A stretch of DNA of 64,000 bases from Rhodoglobus vestalii (GTDB lineage Bacteria; Actinomycetota; Actinomycetes; Actinomycetales; Microbacteriaceae): assembly GCF_006788895.1 (NCBI RefSeq), contig NZ_VFRA01000001.1, positions 2,294,001 through 2,358,000 on the forward strand, written 5' to 3'. Positions within the stretch are counted from its first letter, which is position 1. Every line of letters starts with the position of its first letter. This document shows positions 23,472-32,298 of this stretch, in pieces. The notes below the pieces were generated by a model. That model was not told the DNA's origin. It was given only the letters and a program-made list of their open reading frames with translations, and made no database searches. The position numbers and the translations under genes were made by a program.

Positions 23472-26400
23472 GTGTGGCGTGCAGATAAAGTTTCAGATGA
23501 CTTCTCGGTCGACCCAGGTTCGGTTGACGAGAATGTCGACGACGCCGAAAACGAGCACTCACATCCCCACATTCAGGTAACAGCGCCTCATACGCTGAGT
23601 TTTGGTGAGCCGAACATCATGGCCGGAAATGTTGCAGAGCCCACGTGGACGCTCTGGCGTTCGCAATTGTCAGAGCTGGGTGGCCAGTCGCCGCTCGTAC
23701 ACTTCGTCGATTCGCCCCGCACGCGCGTTGAGCTGTCTACGACGCATCCGGGCGGTTTGGCCCAGTTCATCACCGGTAAGCGCACACTGCTGTCGAGTTT
23801 GATCCGTGACGATGTTGCTTTGCGCTCGGCCAAGGTCGCGGCCGGTGCTGTTGCAGCGAAGGGTCTTGAACTCTCGACGGCTCGCGGAATTGATTCCGTG
23901 CACTTGGGCATTGGCATTGCCCGCTGGAACCACGACCACGTTGAGTACTGTGCCCCAGTGTTGCTGCGGCCCCTCGCCATCCGCCGGCACGGTCGTGACT
24001 TTGAGTTGAAGTTGCGGAGCACCGCCTACCTCAACCCAGAATTTGCTCGTGCGCTGGATGAGCAGTTCCATTTGCGCCTCGACGCTGAATCATTCGTCGC
24101 TCTCACGGATGCCGATGGCACCTTCAAACCGAATCCGGTAATCGACCGTTTGCGCGGCCTCACCTCGCACCTCACCGATTTCGCGGTCAGCCCCCGACTA
24201 GTGGTGTCATCATTTGCTGATGTTGCGCCGGGCCTTGCCGACGATGCCGCTGAGTTGCAGCATCCGATTCTCGATGCACTGGCCGGCAACACCTCCGCGG
24301 CGTGGACCATCACGGAGGGTTACGCGCCGGTTCCTGCCCTGTCGGCTGATGAACGCTCACCGCAGACTGACCGTTTGCTGCTCGACGCCGACGCTGAGCA
24401 AGAGAACGTGATCGCTCAGATCGAAGCGGGCAACTCGCTGGTGGTTCGCACCCTTCCCGGCACGGGCGGAACGCAAACAATCGTCAACGCTGTCGGTGCA
24501 CTCGTTGCGCAAAACAAGCGCGTGCTGGTCGTAACCCCCCGTCGCGCCTCGCTCCACTCAATCGCTGACCGCTTCGATGACATTGGGCTACCGGGTCTCG
24601 CCGTGGCACCGCGCACGCTGCGTCGCGACATCATCCGTTCCATCTCGCGCAGCGAAAAGGCCTCACAACCTCAGATTGAAGACGTGGATGATGCGCTGCT
24701 GCGCCTGCGCAAAATCATGCTCGACTATCGCGGGTCAATGTCTATAACGGATGGCGTTCTTGGAGTCTCCGTTCTCGACTGCGTCTCAGAGCTGAGCCGA
24801 CTGGCGCTTCTTCCCCACCCGCCGTCAACCACCGCACGCCTGTCACGAGAAGCGGTAGAGAAACTGGCGAACGATCGCAGCTCCGCCACCGACGTGATCA
24901 TCGCCGCAGCAAAGCTCGGCGAATTCAAATATGGCCCCGGCGACTCGCCCTGGTATGGCGCCCAGTTCGCCAATGGTGACGAGGCACTCAAGGCACACGA
25001 CGTTGCCAAGCGCGTGAATCTTCAGCTTTCTGACCTGCTCGGCGTCGCCAACCGGCTGGTATCAAACACCCGCATGCGACCGTTCCAGAGCATCGAAGAG
25101 CTGGGGGTCTACCTGCGACTGCTGGTTGATCTGCGAGAGACACTCGACCGCTTCGTGCCTACCGTTTTCGACCGTGCGATCACTGAACTCATTGCCGCGA
25201 CAGCACCGCGTCGTGATTTCCCCGAGATGACGAGCGCTAACCGTCGCCGCCTCAAGAAGCTTGCGCTCGAATATGTGCGCCCCGGCGTTCGCGTCACCGA
25301 CATGCACACTGCGCTCATTCGCATCCAGAAGCAACGCGTTCTGTGGCACCGGTTTGTCGCCGAAGGGGCAAGCCCCGCTGTGCCTGTTGGCATCGGCGAA
25401 GTGCAACGTTCCTACCAGCAGGTGTCCGAAGATCTTGCAGCCCTCGATATTCCGCTCGGCATTGCCGATTCGCATGTCGCGCTGACGAGTCTGCCGATCC
25501 CGTTCCTGATCGATAAAATTTCAGCGCTCGCCGCCGAATCCGACGTACTCAACAATCTGCAAGAGCGCACCGCCCTGATGGGCAGTATGCGTGACCTCAA
25601 ACTCAATCCTCTGATTGAGGATCTGGCCAAGCGGCACGTGCCCGAAGATCAGGTTGCCGCCGAGCTCGAACTGTCGTGGTGGAAATCGGCGCTTGACTCC
25701 ATGCTCGAGATGGATCGTGCACTGCTCAACGCCAACACCTCGGTGGTGGATCGCCTCGAAGCAGATTTCCGCCTTGTTGACGAAGCACACGCATCGGCGA
25801 ATGCGAAACAATTGTCGTGGCAAATCGCCGAGAACTGGAAGGTTGGGCTTGTTGACTGGCCCGACGAAGCGAGTGCGCTCAAGCGTGCCCTCTCCAAGGA
25901 TCGGCTCACCTCCTTCGATGTTCAAACGTCGGCACCCCACCTCTCGCGCACCATTGCGCCCGTCTGGCTTGCCTCGCCCTATGAGATCGACTCTGTTGTC
26001 GACACGATGCCGTTCGATACGGTGTTTCTCGTTGACGCCGGAGCGATGACGGTGGCTGAAGCGGCGGGAGCGATCCGCCGCTCGAAGCAGGTTGTTGCTA
26101 TTGGTGACCCCGTAATCCAGTCGCCTACTCCGTTTGAGATTGCGGTTCGCGATGCTACCGCCGATGCCCCACCACCCATCGACAATGAGGTGCGTGAAGC
26201 TCTGGTCGAAGATTCGGCCTTCGCTCGACTGAGTGGGCTGCTCCCGACGCTCACGCTGACTCGAAGCTACCGTCCGGGGGGCGAAGAACTCGCTGAACTG
26301 GTGAATCGTCGCTTCTACGGCGGGCAAATCGAGTCGCTGCCCTGGGCCGGAAGTTTTCTCGGCCACGGCAGCCTCGCGGTGAGCTATGTTGCCGATGGTG

Positions 26401-27269
26401 TCGGGATGCCCGACCCCGACTCGGGAGCGGTAGAGAGCCCCGACGCCGAAGTCTCTCGTGTCGTTGAACTCGTTGTCGATCATGCCACTAAGCGCCCACA
26501 AGAGTCGCTGATGGTGATTACGGCGAGCCCGTTGCACTCGGTGCGTGTGATGCAGTCGGTCCTGGATGCTGTCAGCCGTCGTCGCCCCGAACTCCTCGAT
26601 GTCATCATCGGCGATCGTGCCGAACCGTTTACGGTCACCACGATCGATCAGGCTGTGGCCCAAAGCCGCGACCGGGTCATTTTCTCGATCGGATATGGCC
26701 GCACACCCCACGGTCGCGTGCTCTCTGACTTCGGTTCACTCGGCGAGCCCGGGGGAGAGCGCCTTCTCGCGGTCGCGATGACGCGTGCTCGCCGTTCGCT
26801 TGAGATCGTGACCTCGTTCCGGTCTGAAGATCTCGACGACGGTCGCATGAAGCACGGTGCCGTTGCCCTCGCTGAGGTACTCGACGAAGTCGATGCTCGT
26901 TATTCTGAGGCGCCGGTGCCCGACGATAGTGACCCGATGCTGGTTGATCTTGCACGTCGTCTCGAGCGGCGCGGGTTGCGTGTCGCCCTCGGTCACCGCG
27001 CCAAGCTGGGATTGGTTGCTTCGCTAGGCGGTCGCTGCGGAACGATTGAAACCGATGCGATGGTGCACGGCGCGAGCCTGCGCGAATCGTTGCGTTTGCG
27101 GCCCGAGTTGTTGCGTCGACTGGGCTGGCATTATCTGCGGGTGCATGCCTTTGAGCTGTTCGGCGACCCCGATCAGGTGGCGGACAAGCTGGCGCGGATG
27201 CTCGGAGCTGAGCCTGCTCCCACCACTGAGCCCGTCTCGATCATCCCCGCCACACGTCCCGAGCAGTAA
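23472..27269 (+). CDS. SF1 helicase-like protein with degenerate ATP-binding motifs and nuclease-like C-terminus
   Basis: This 1265-residue protein resembles the large Upf1-like/DUF4011 group of superfamily 1. A Q-motif-like DADAEQENVIAQI precedes the Walker A position, which reads LPGTGGTQT (about residue 328) instead of PGTGKST-type, so the catalytic Lys is missing. The Walker B position reads FLVDAGAM (about 850) with Ala for the usual Glu. Later motifs are kept: AIGDPVIQ (III), LTRSYRPGG (IV) and AVAMTRARRS (VI, about 1100). The C-terminal 100 residues (GTIETDAMVHG, LLRRLGWHYLRVHAFELFGDP) resemble the Vsr/MTES_1575-type nuclease domain of such helicases. It is probably not a classical ATP-driven helicase. 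Confidence 0.75.
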   Translation: MWRADKVSDDFSVDPGSVDENVDDAENEHSHPHIQVTAPHTLSFGEPNIMAGNVAEPTWTLWRSQLSELGGQSPLVHFVDSPRTRVELSTTHPGGLAQFITGKRTLLSSLIRDDVALRSAKVAAGAVAAKGLELSTARGIDSVHLGIGIARWNHDHVEYCAPVLLRPLAIRRHGRDFELKLRSTAYLNPEFARALDEQFHLRLDAESFVALTDADGTFKPNPVIDRLRGLTSHLTDFAVSPRLVVSSFADVAPGLADDAAELQHPILDALAGNTSAAWTITEGYAPVPALSADERSPQTDRLLLDADAEQENVIAQIEAGNSLVVRTLPGTGGTQTIVNAVGALVAQNKRVLVVTPRRASLHSIADRFDDIGLPGLAVAPRTLRRDIIRSISRSEKASQPQIEDVDDALLRLRKIMLDYRGSMSITDGVLGVSVLDCVSELSRLALLPHPPSTTARLSREAVEKLANDRSSATDVIIAAAKLGEFKYGPGDSPWYGAQFANGDEALKAHDVAKRVNLQLSDLLGVANRLVSNTRMRPFQSIEELGVYLRLLVDLRETLDRFVPTVFDRAITELIAATAPRRDFPEMTSANRRRLKKLALEYVRPGVRVTDMHTALIRIQKQRVLWHRFVAEGASPAVPVGIGEVQRSYQQVSEDLAALDIPLGIADSHVALTSLPIPFLIDKISALAAESDVLNNLQERTALMGSMRDLKLNPLIEDLAKRHVPEDQVAAELELSWWKSALDSMLEMDRALLNANTSVVDRLEADFRLVDEAHASANAKQLSWQIAENWKVGLVDWPDEASALKRALSKDRLTSFDVQTSAPHLSRTIAPVWLASPYEIDSVVDTMPFDTVFLVDAGAMTVAEAAGAIRRSKQVVAIGDPVIQSPTPFEIAVRDATADAPPPIDNEVREALVEDSAFARLSGLLPTLTLTRSYRPGGEELAELVNRRFYGGQIESLPWAGSFLGHGSLAVSYVADGVGMPDPDSGAVESPDAEVSRVVELVVDHATKRPQESLMVITASPLHSVRVMQSVLDAVSRRRPELLDVIIGDRAEPFTVTTIDQAVAQSRDRVIFSIGYGRTPHGRVLSDFGSLGEPGGERLLAVAMTRARRSLEIVTSFRSEDLDDGRMKHGAVALAEVLDEVDARYSEAPVPDDSDPMLVDLARRLERRGLRVALGHRAKLGLVASLGGRCGTIETDAMVHGASLRESLRLRPELLRRLGWHYLRVHAFELFGDPDQVADKLARMLGAEPAPTTEPVSIIPATRPEQ

Positions 27270-27272
27270 CAC

Positions 27273-27515
27273 GTGGGCGGCACCGACAACTCCCGTTCGA
27301 GCGAGCAGCACGACGAGAACCCCGACGATGAGAACCCCGGCGATGAGCACGACGAGAGGGACGACGCGCAACCTGCGAAGGGTAAGAAGCGCCGCCGCGT
27401 TACGACAGCACCGCCTGAGGGGTCAGATCCTCATCCTCGCGCTGAACCCTTGCGGCATCCCGCCAATGAGAACGACGAGCGGCTCAAGGGCGACAAACCA
27501 CCGCACTGGGGTTAG
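27273..27515 (+). CDS. small disordered charged protein
   Basis: The 80-residue product is hydrophilic throughout: an acidic N-terminal part (QHDENPDDENPGDEHDERDD), a basic KGKKRRRVTTAPPEGSDP patch and a C-terminal NENDERLKGDKPPHWG. I recognise no fold. It starts with GTG 4 bp after the helicase-like gene, so it is co-transcribed with it. The conserved-looking ending PPHWG and its location suggest a real gene rather than noise. Its last bases overlap the relic of mscL on the other strand. Confidence 0.6.
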   Translation: MGGTDNSRSSEQHDENPDDENPGDEHDERDDAQPAKGKKRRRVTTAPPEGSDPHPRAEPLRHPANENDERLKGDKPPHWG

Positions 27516-27610
27516 GTTTTTTGGGCGAGCAGGTCTCTGGTCTGAAGGAGCAACTCGGCCTCGGTGGGCCCGGCTTCGGACTCGACCACCCGGGGTGAGG
27601 GTTTAGTCAA
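27512..27610 (-). pseudogene. C-terminal relic of mscL (large-conductance mechanosensitive channel)
   Basis: On the reverse strand, in the same frame as fmdB but after its stop codon, about 27 codons read VVESEAGPTEAELLL and QTRDLLAQKT before a TAA at 27512-27514. PTEAELL-x-RDLLAQ is the cytoplasmic C-terminal helix of MscL. The transmembrane part is missing. In M. tuberculosis galU, the cyclo-ligase, the FmdB-like gene and mscL lie in the same neighbourhood, which supports a deleted mscL here. A chance resemblance is possible because the segment is short. Confidence 0.6.
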
Positions 27611-27985
27611 CTATGACGGTTTTGTGGCAGAGGGAGAGGCAGAGGAAGTCGACGAGGTCGACGAAGAAGATGAGCCTGACGAGCTTGAGCCTGACGAGCT
27701 TGAGCCTGATGATCCAGCGCCTGATGATGTGCTCTTCGATGAGTCACCAGAGGAAGAGCCTGACGACGAGCCGGACCCGCTTGAGCCGGAGTCGCTTGAA
27801 CTCTTGGTAGCCCGCGAGTCGTTGCGATAGAAGCCTGAGCCGTTGAAGGTGACACCGATTGCGGAAAACATTTTGCGAAGTTTGCCCTGGCAGGCGGGGC
27901 AGACGGTCAATGAGTCATCAGTGAATGACTGCTGAATGTCGAAAGCGTTGGAGCATTCGGTGCAGCGGTAAGAGTAGGTAGGCAC
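27611..27985 (-). CDS. FmdB-family zinc-ribbon protein with Ser-rich tail
   Basis: The 124-residue product starts with the FmdB zinc ribbon: MPTYSYRCTECSNAF (CxxC) and LTVCPACQGKLRKMFSAIGVTFNGSGFY (second CxxC), about residues 1-53. The remaining 70 residues are almost only Ser, Gly, Thr and Asp, encoded by short tandem repeats (15-bp unit around 27672-27715). M. tuberculosis Rv0991c, a redox-responsive chaperone-like protein, has the same head. It starts at a GTG with AAGGA 5 nt upstream and lies 7 bp after the cyclo-ligase gene, so they form an operon. Confidence 0.85.
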   Translation of the reverse strand: MPTYSYRCTECSNAFDIQQSFTDDSLTVCPACQGKLRKMFSAIGVTFNGSGFYRNDSRATKSSSDSGSSGSGSSSGSSSGDSSKSTSSGAGSSGSSSSGSSSSGSSSSSTSSTSSASPSATKPS

Positions 27986-27992
27986 TAGATCC

Positions 27993-28583
27993 TTAGTTGT
28001 GCTCGGTGATGGTCACAATTCCCGTGGGGGTGACTATTCCATTGACTGGTTGGTCATGAACTTCGGTGGGAACGACATCCACGTATTCGTTGTCAAAAAT
28101 TACGGCGTAGACGGGTGGTTTCGCTTCCATCGAACCCAGTGTTTTATCGAAATATCCGCGCCCCCAGCCCATGCGCATTCCGCTGCGATCCACGGATGCC
28201 GCGGGCACAATAATCAGGTCGACATCGTTGATAGCGATCGGGCCAAGAACCTCACTGGTGGGTGCTGGCATACCGATTAGGTCGCTGTTTTCTTCTTCGC
28301 CGTCATAGGGTGCCCAGTCGAGCAGGCCGTCGGCGCGCGAAATGGGCAGTAGCACGGTGATGTTGTGTTCTGAGGCCCAGTGGAGGAATCCACGGGTTTG
28401 GGGTTCGTCTGTTGTGGAGAGGTAGGCCGCCACTGAGGTTGAGCCGGTTCGTGTGGCAAGTTCGATGAGGTTTGCGGTGATCCCCACTTCAGAATCGTTC
28501 CGTTCTTTGGCGGTGCAGATGCGGCGGCGTTCGCGTAATTCGGCCCGGAGTGCACGTTTGTCGTGACTGACGTCGTCGGTCAT
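27993..28583 (-). CDS. 5-formyltetrahydrofolate cyclo-ligase
   Basis: The 196-residue protein converts 5-formyl-THF to 5,10-methenyl-THF with ATP in folate one-carbon metabolism. It shows the N-terminal KRALRAELRERRR, SVAAYLSTTDEPQTRGFLHWA, and the ATP-site signature GMRMGWGRGYFDKTL with VIFDNEYVDVVPTEVHD near the end. Length is typical (about 190-200). The start has a TAGAAT -10 box ending 6 nt upstream, so the message is leaderless, divergent from galU. Confidence 0.93.
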   Translation of the reverse strand: MTDDVSHDKRALRAELRERRRICTAKERNDSEVGITANLIELATRTGSTSVAAYLSTTDEPQTRGFLHWASEHNITVLLPISRADGLLDWAPYDGEEENSDLIGMPAPTSEVLGPIAINDVDLIIVPAASVDRSGMRMGWGRGYFDKTLGSMEAKPPVYAVIFDNEYVDVVPTEVHDQPVNGIVTPTGIVTITEHN

Positions 28584-28589
28584 GTTCTC

Positions 28590-28595
28590 ATTCTA
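28590..28595 (-). promoter_or_regulatory. -10 box of cyclo-ligase gene (leaderless)
   Basis: TAGAAT on the reverse strand ends 6 nt before ATG 28583. Confidence 0.65.
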
Positions 28596-28609
28596 CGAGG
28601 CTCGCCCAC

Positions 28610-28615
28610 TACCCT
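28610..28615 (+). promoter_or_regulatory. -10 box of galU (leaderless)
   Basis: TACCCT ends 6 nt before ATG 28622. The divergent promoters of cyclo-ligase and galU share a 38-bp gap. Confidence 0.65.
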
Positions 28616-28621
28616 GTACCT

Positions 28622-29512
28622 ATGGCATCGAAGATTACTAAAGCGGTCATTCCCGCTGCAGGTCTGGGCACCCGATTTTTGCCGGCAACAAAGGCTATGC
28701 CGAAAGAGATGTTGCCGGTGGTCGATAAGCCTGCAATTCAGTATGTCGTGGAGGAGGCCGTTGCTGCGGGTCTCACCGATGTGCTGATGGTGACGGGCCG
28801 CAACAAGAATGCGCTCGAGAATCACTTCGATCGGATGACCGAACTTGAGGCAACTCTTGAACTGAAGGGTGACACTGATCGTCTCTCCAAGGTTGAGTTC
28901 TCTAACGACCTCGCCGACATGCACTATGTGCGCCAGGGTGACCCGCGGGGTCTTGGCCATGCGGTGTTGCGGGCCCGCATGCATGTGGGCGATCAGCCAT
29001 TCGCGGTGCTGCTTGGTGACGATCTCATTGATGCCCGGGATGTGTTGCTTTCGCGCATGCTTGAGGAGCAGGCGGCGCGCAATGCGACTGTCATTGCCCT
29101 GATGGAGGTCGATCCAGCTCAGAGTCACATGTATGGAATCGCTACGGTTGAGGCCACTGTGGACGATGATGTGGTGCGCATTACGGGTCTGGTTGAGAAG
29201 CCCGCCCAGGGCACTGCACCATCCAATCTGGCCATTATTGGCCGTTACGTTTTGCGTCCCGAAATTTTCGGCATTCTTGAACGCACCGATCCTGGTAAGG
29301 GTGGCGAAATCCAGTTGACGGATGCCCTGCTCGAGATGGCCGAAAAAAATGTTGCCGGTGGTGTCTATGGGGTTGTGTTCCGTGGTCGCCGCTATGACAC
29401 TGGTGACCGTCTCGACTACATTAAGGCGATTGTGCAGCTTGCTGTTGATCGTGAAGATTTGGGCCCCGACCTGCGCCCCTGGCTCAAGCAGTTCAGTTCA
29501 ACGCTGGAGTAG
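28622..29512 (+). CDS. galU: UTP-glucose-1-phosphate uridylyltransferase
   Basis: The 296-residue enzyme makes UDP-glucose from UTP and glucose-1-phosphate. The nucleotide-binding segment PAAGLGTRFLPATKAMPKEM, the sugar-site VDKPAIQYVVEEA, LLGDDLID and GLVEKPAQG are all present. UDP-glucose feeds cell-wall glycopolymers and the UDP-sugar dehydrogenase at 48 kb. It is leaderless and followed 3 bp later by a GNAT gene, so they share a transcript. Confidence 0.95.
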   Translation: MASKITKAVIPAAGLGTRFLPATKAMPKEMLPVVDKPAIQYVVEEAVAAGLTDVLMVTGRNKNALENHFDRMTELEATLELKGDTDRLSKVEFSNDLADMHYVRQGDPRGLGHAVLRARMHVGDQPFAVLLGDDLIDARDVLLSRMLEEQAARNATVIALMEVDPAQSHMYGIATVEATVDDDVVRITGLVEKPAQGTAPSNLAIIGRYVLRPEIFGILERTDPGKGGEIQLTDALLEMAEKNVAGGVYGVVFRGRRYDTGDRLDYIKAIVQLAVDREDLGPDLRPWLKQFSSTLE

Positions 29513-29515
29513 CGG

Positions 29516-30175
29516 ATGGCGTATGGCATTCCGACGCTCCGCGACGGAAACATCAGCATTCGCCCGATCCGGGTTCGAGATGCGCGCGTATTGGAGAACG
29601 AGCTGCGCGATAACAGGCGGTGGCTGCGCCAGTGGGAGGCCACGAGCCCCGTCGGGCCTTTCAGCTTTGACGTGAAGTCGAGCATCCGCGGGCTCCTTCA
29701 GCAGTCTCGAGCTGGCTCGGGGCTGCCCTTCGTGATTGAGCACGAGGATGAAGTTGCGGGGCAACTCAATGTGTCATCGATCACCTACGGTTCCCTTGCT
29801 TCGGCAACGATCGGTTACTGGGTGTCGGAGCGTTTCGCCGGCAGGGGGATAACGCCTACCGCGGTGGCTCTCGCTACCGACCACTGTTTCTTTCAGCTCG
29901 GATTGCACCGCATGGAAATCTGCATTCGACCCGAAAATGCGCCCAGTTTGCGCGTGGTGGAGAAGCTCGGCTTTCGTTATGAGGGCTTGAGGCGTCGTTT
30001 TATCCATATCGATAGCGACTGGCGTGACCACTTCTGTTTTGCGCTCACTGTGGAAGAAGTTCCGCAGGGGGTCCTGCGCCGCTGGCAGGCGGGTGCCGCC
30101 CCTGAAGGCGATGCTCTGGTTCCGACTGCGGATCGCACCTTGGCGGCTACTCCGCTGATCCCTCCGCGCCGCTAG
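29516..30175 (+). CDS. GNAT acetyltransferase, RimJ-like
   Basis: The 219-residue protein has the RimJ/RimL GNAT fold: ISIRPIRVRDARVLENEL at the N-terminus, GQLNVSSITYGSLASATIGYWVSERFAGRGITPTAVALATD (read in parts) with the acetyl-CoA loop RFAGRG, and GLHRMEICIRPENAPSLRVVEKLGFRYEG. It probably acetylates an N-terminus or ribosomal protein. In M. tuberculosis a rimJ gene sits near galU, with a moeA-like gene between; here that gene is absent. It starts 3 bp after galU. Confidence 0.88.
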   Translation: MAYGIPTLRDGNISIRPIRVRDARVLENELRDNRRWLRQWEATSPVGPFSFDVKSSIRGLLQQSRAGSGLPFVIEHEDEVAGQLNVSSITYGSLASATIGYWVSERFAGRGITPTAVALATDHCFFQLGLHRMEICIRPENAPSLRVVEKLGFRYEGLRRRFIHIDSDWRDHFCFALTVEEVPQGVLRRWQAGAAPEGDALVPTADRTLAATPLIPPRR

Positions 30176-30294
30176 CGGAATCCGCGCCCGCCAGCAGTCC
30201 CGTCCCGCCAGCAGCCCTACCCGCTGGAGGACAATTCTCAGGAACTTTCGTGTCCACTCCCGCGTGCCGACGGTCTGTGTTGCGTGGATGCTCG

Positions 30295-30300
30295 TACCGT
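30295..30300 (+). promoter_or_regulatory. -10 box of membrane protein gene (leaderless)
   Basis: TACCGT ends 6 nt before ATG 30307, which decides that start over the more distant in-frame start at 30250. Confidence 0.6.
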
Positions 30301-30306
30301 GTAGGC

Positions 30307-31281
30307 ATGGAATTGACCAGCATCGGCGGCGGCGTGATGATCGCGCTCGCGGCGGGGTTGTGGTTGGTGTACTTGGTTCCTAACTGGTTGAAGAAACGCG
30401 AATATCTCGCGACCGAGCGAAATGCGGTTCGCCTGCAGCAGACGATTCGTGTGCTCGCGCAGACTTCAGAGCTTCCCGATGAGGTGCGCGCAGAGACGGT
30501 GGCGCGCAGAGCGGCTGAGCTTGCAAAAGCTCGTGCGCTGCAAGGGCCGGTCGCTGTGGGGCGAGCGGTAACCCCACCCACTCGGCAACAGATGCTCGCG
30601 CTGTCGGCGCGACGCCTTCGCCGAACGCGCGCATTCACCGCGCTTGTGCTCCTGGCGAGCATCGTTGTTGTCGGTGTGCAGCTTTCGCTCATTGTCACGG
30701 CCGGTGCCGCCCTCGTTTCGGGCACCTGGCTTGTGCTCGCCACCGCTGCTATCGCCGGAATCAGCGCAAGCGCGATGCTCTCTCGCCTCGCTGAACGTTC
30801 ACGTGCTCGACGCGAAGACATCGCTCTGACCGCGCAAACGGCTGCGCCGCGTCGCCGAATTGTGCTTTCATCTGAAGCACTCGTTGAGGAGCCGACCGCG
30901 CAGGTCAGCTGGACTCCGGTGCCCGTGCCCAAACCCATGTACCTGACGCGCAGCAACGCACCGGCAGCAGCGGTGGCCGCCGCACGTCGCGCTGCCGAGA
31001 TCGACAGTGAGCTGCGTGCCGCCGCAGAATCGGCCGAACAGGCCCTTCGTGCGAACACCGCTGCAATGGCCGCGGCAACCCGCGAAACGGAACGCGCGCG
31101 CGAAGCTGGGCGTGTGCCAACGGCACCGGTATCGGCGCCCGCTGCGGCATCGATCCCCAACCGTTTTGCTGGCATGGGCATAGTCAATATCGAGGGCGGT
31201 GCACCAGACTTGGATGCCGCGCTCGCTCGTCGCCGTCGCGCTAGCTGTAGTTCCCCGGGACGTTGTGATCGCGCGAGTTAG
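30307..31281 (+). CDS. membrane protein, C-terminus altered by IS481; possible GlpR counterpart
   Basis: From ATG 30307 the product has one N-terminal span (MIALAAGLWLVYLVPNWL), a cytoplasmic helix rich in Arg/Ala, two central spans (about residues 107-152) and a long Ala/Arg-rich coiled tail. By position (after galU and rimJ) it corresponds to M. tuberculosis Rv0996 and to corynebacterial GlpR, a divisome membrane protein; this is a synteny inference. The IS481 insertion lies directly before the native TAA, so the native ending RRRRAS is extended by 11 IS-encoded residues (CSSPGRCDRAS). The protein is probably still functional. Confidence 0.7.
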   Translation: MELTSIGGGVMIALAAGLWLVYLVPNWLKKREYLATERNAVRLQQTIRVLAQTSELPDEVRAETVARRAAELAKARALQGPVAVGRAVTPPTRQQMLALSARRLRRTRAFTALVLLASIVVVGVQLSLIVTAGAALVSGTWLVLATAAIAGISASAMLSRLAERSRARREDIALTAQTAAPRRRIVLSSEALVEEPTAQVSWTPVPVPKPMYLTRSNAPAAAVAAARRAAEIDSELRAAAESAEQALRANTAAMAAATRETERAREAGRVPTAPVSAPAAASIPNRFAGMGIVNIEGGAPDLDAALARRRRASCSSPGRCDRAS

Positions 31282-32298
31282 CGAAGACCTCCGGCAGGAT
31301 GTGGGTACCACCCTCACATCCCCAACCGAAGGTCTTCATGACTCACGCTAACGCCCCGTTCGCCCCGGAGGGGCGGCTTCGTCTTGCTCGTCTGATCGTG
31401 GAAGGCGGCTGGTCCGCTCGTCGTGCCGCAGAACGATTCCAATGTTCACCATCAACAGCATCGAAATGGGCTGCACGTTTTCGCGCTTGTCAACCCCTGA
31501 CTGACCGCTCCTCACGACCGAATCGTTCACCGGCGCGCACCTCGCGCCGCCTTGAGCGACGCATCATCGCGTTGCGATTCACCCGTCGGTGGGGACCACA
31601 TCGGATCAGTTACCACCTGCACCTCAATCGCTCCACAGTCGAGCGGGTACTAGCCCGCTATCGGATGCCAAAACTCGCCTGGCTCGACCAAAGCACGGGA
31701 CTCCTCGTCCGACGATCAAAACCCGTGCGCTATGAGAAAGCGATACCGGGCGAGCTGGTGCACGTTGATATCAAGAAACAAGGACGTATCCCTAACGGGG
31801 GCGGCCACCGAAAGTTAGGCCGCACCATCGGCAACCACAACAACCAGAAAGGCGGCCGCGGATACTCGTTCCTGCATCACGCCGTCGACGACCACTCCCG
31901 ACTGGCATATTCAGAGATCCTCGACGATGAGAAGAAGGAAACCGCGTCCGGGTTCTGGCGCCGCGCGAACCAGTTCTTCGTCGATGCCGGCATCACCGTG
32001 ACCGCCGTGATGACCGACAACGGTTCCTGCTACCGGTCAGCCGCCTTCACCACAGCCCTCGGCCCCGCAATCAACCACAAATTCACCCGCCCCTACCGCC
32101 CGCAAACCAACGGGAAAGTCGAACGCTTCAACCGCACCCTCGCCGAGGAATGGGCCTACGCCCACACCTACCTCAGCGACGAAGCACGCGCGGCAACCTA
32201 CCCAGCCTGGCTCCACAGCTACAATCACCACAGACCCCACACCGGCATCGGCGGCCAAACACCATCAGACCGCGTCCACAACCTCACAGGGAACTACA
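31246..32298 (+). mobile_element. IS481-family insertion sequence, intact
   Basis: The 1053-bp element has inverted ends beginning TGTAGTTCCC (31246-31255 and 32289-32298; about 19 of 22 bp match). A 6-bp duplication GCTAGC flanks it (31240-31245 and 32299-32304). The target was the last two codons plus border of the preceding gene. The transposase is undamaged. Confidence 0.93.

Noticed and set aside
25521..26711. Minus-strand open frame of 396 codons inside the helicase-like gene
   Set aside because: It is a shadow of the high-GC coding strand, rich in Arg/His, without motif or start signals.
27564..27830. Acidic repeat protein on the plus strand (Asp/Glu/Pro-rich)
   Set aside because: It is the complement of the Ser-rich tail of FmdB and of the mscL relic; no start signal is present.
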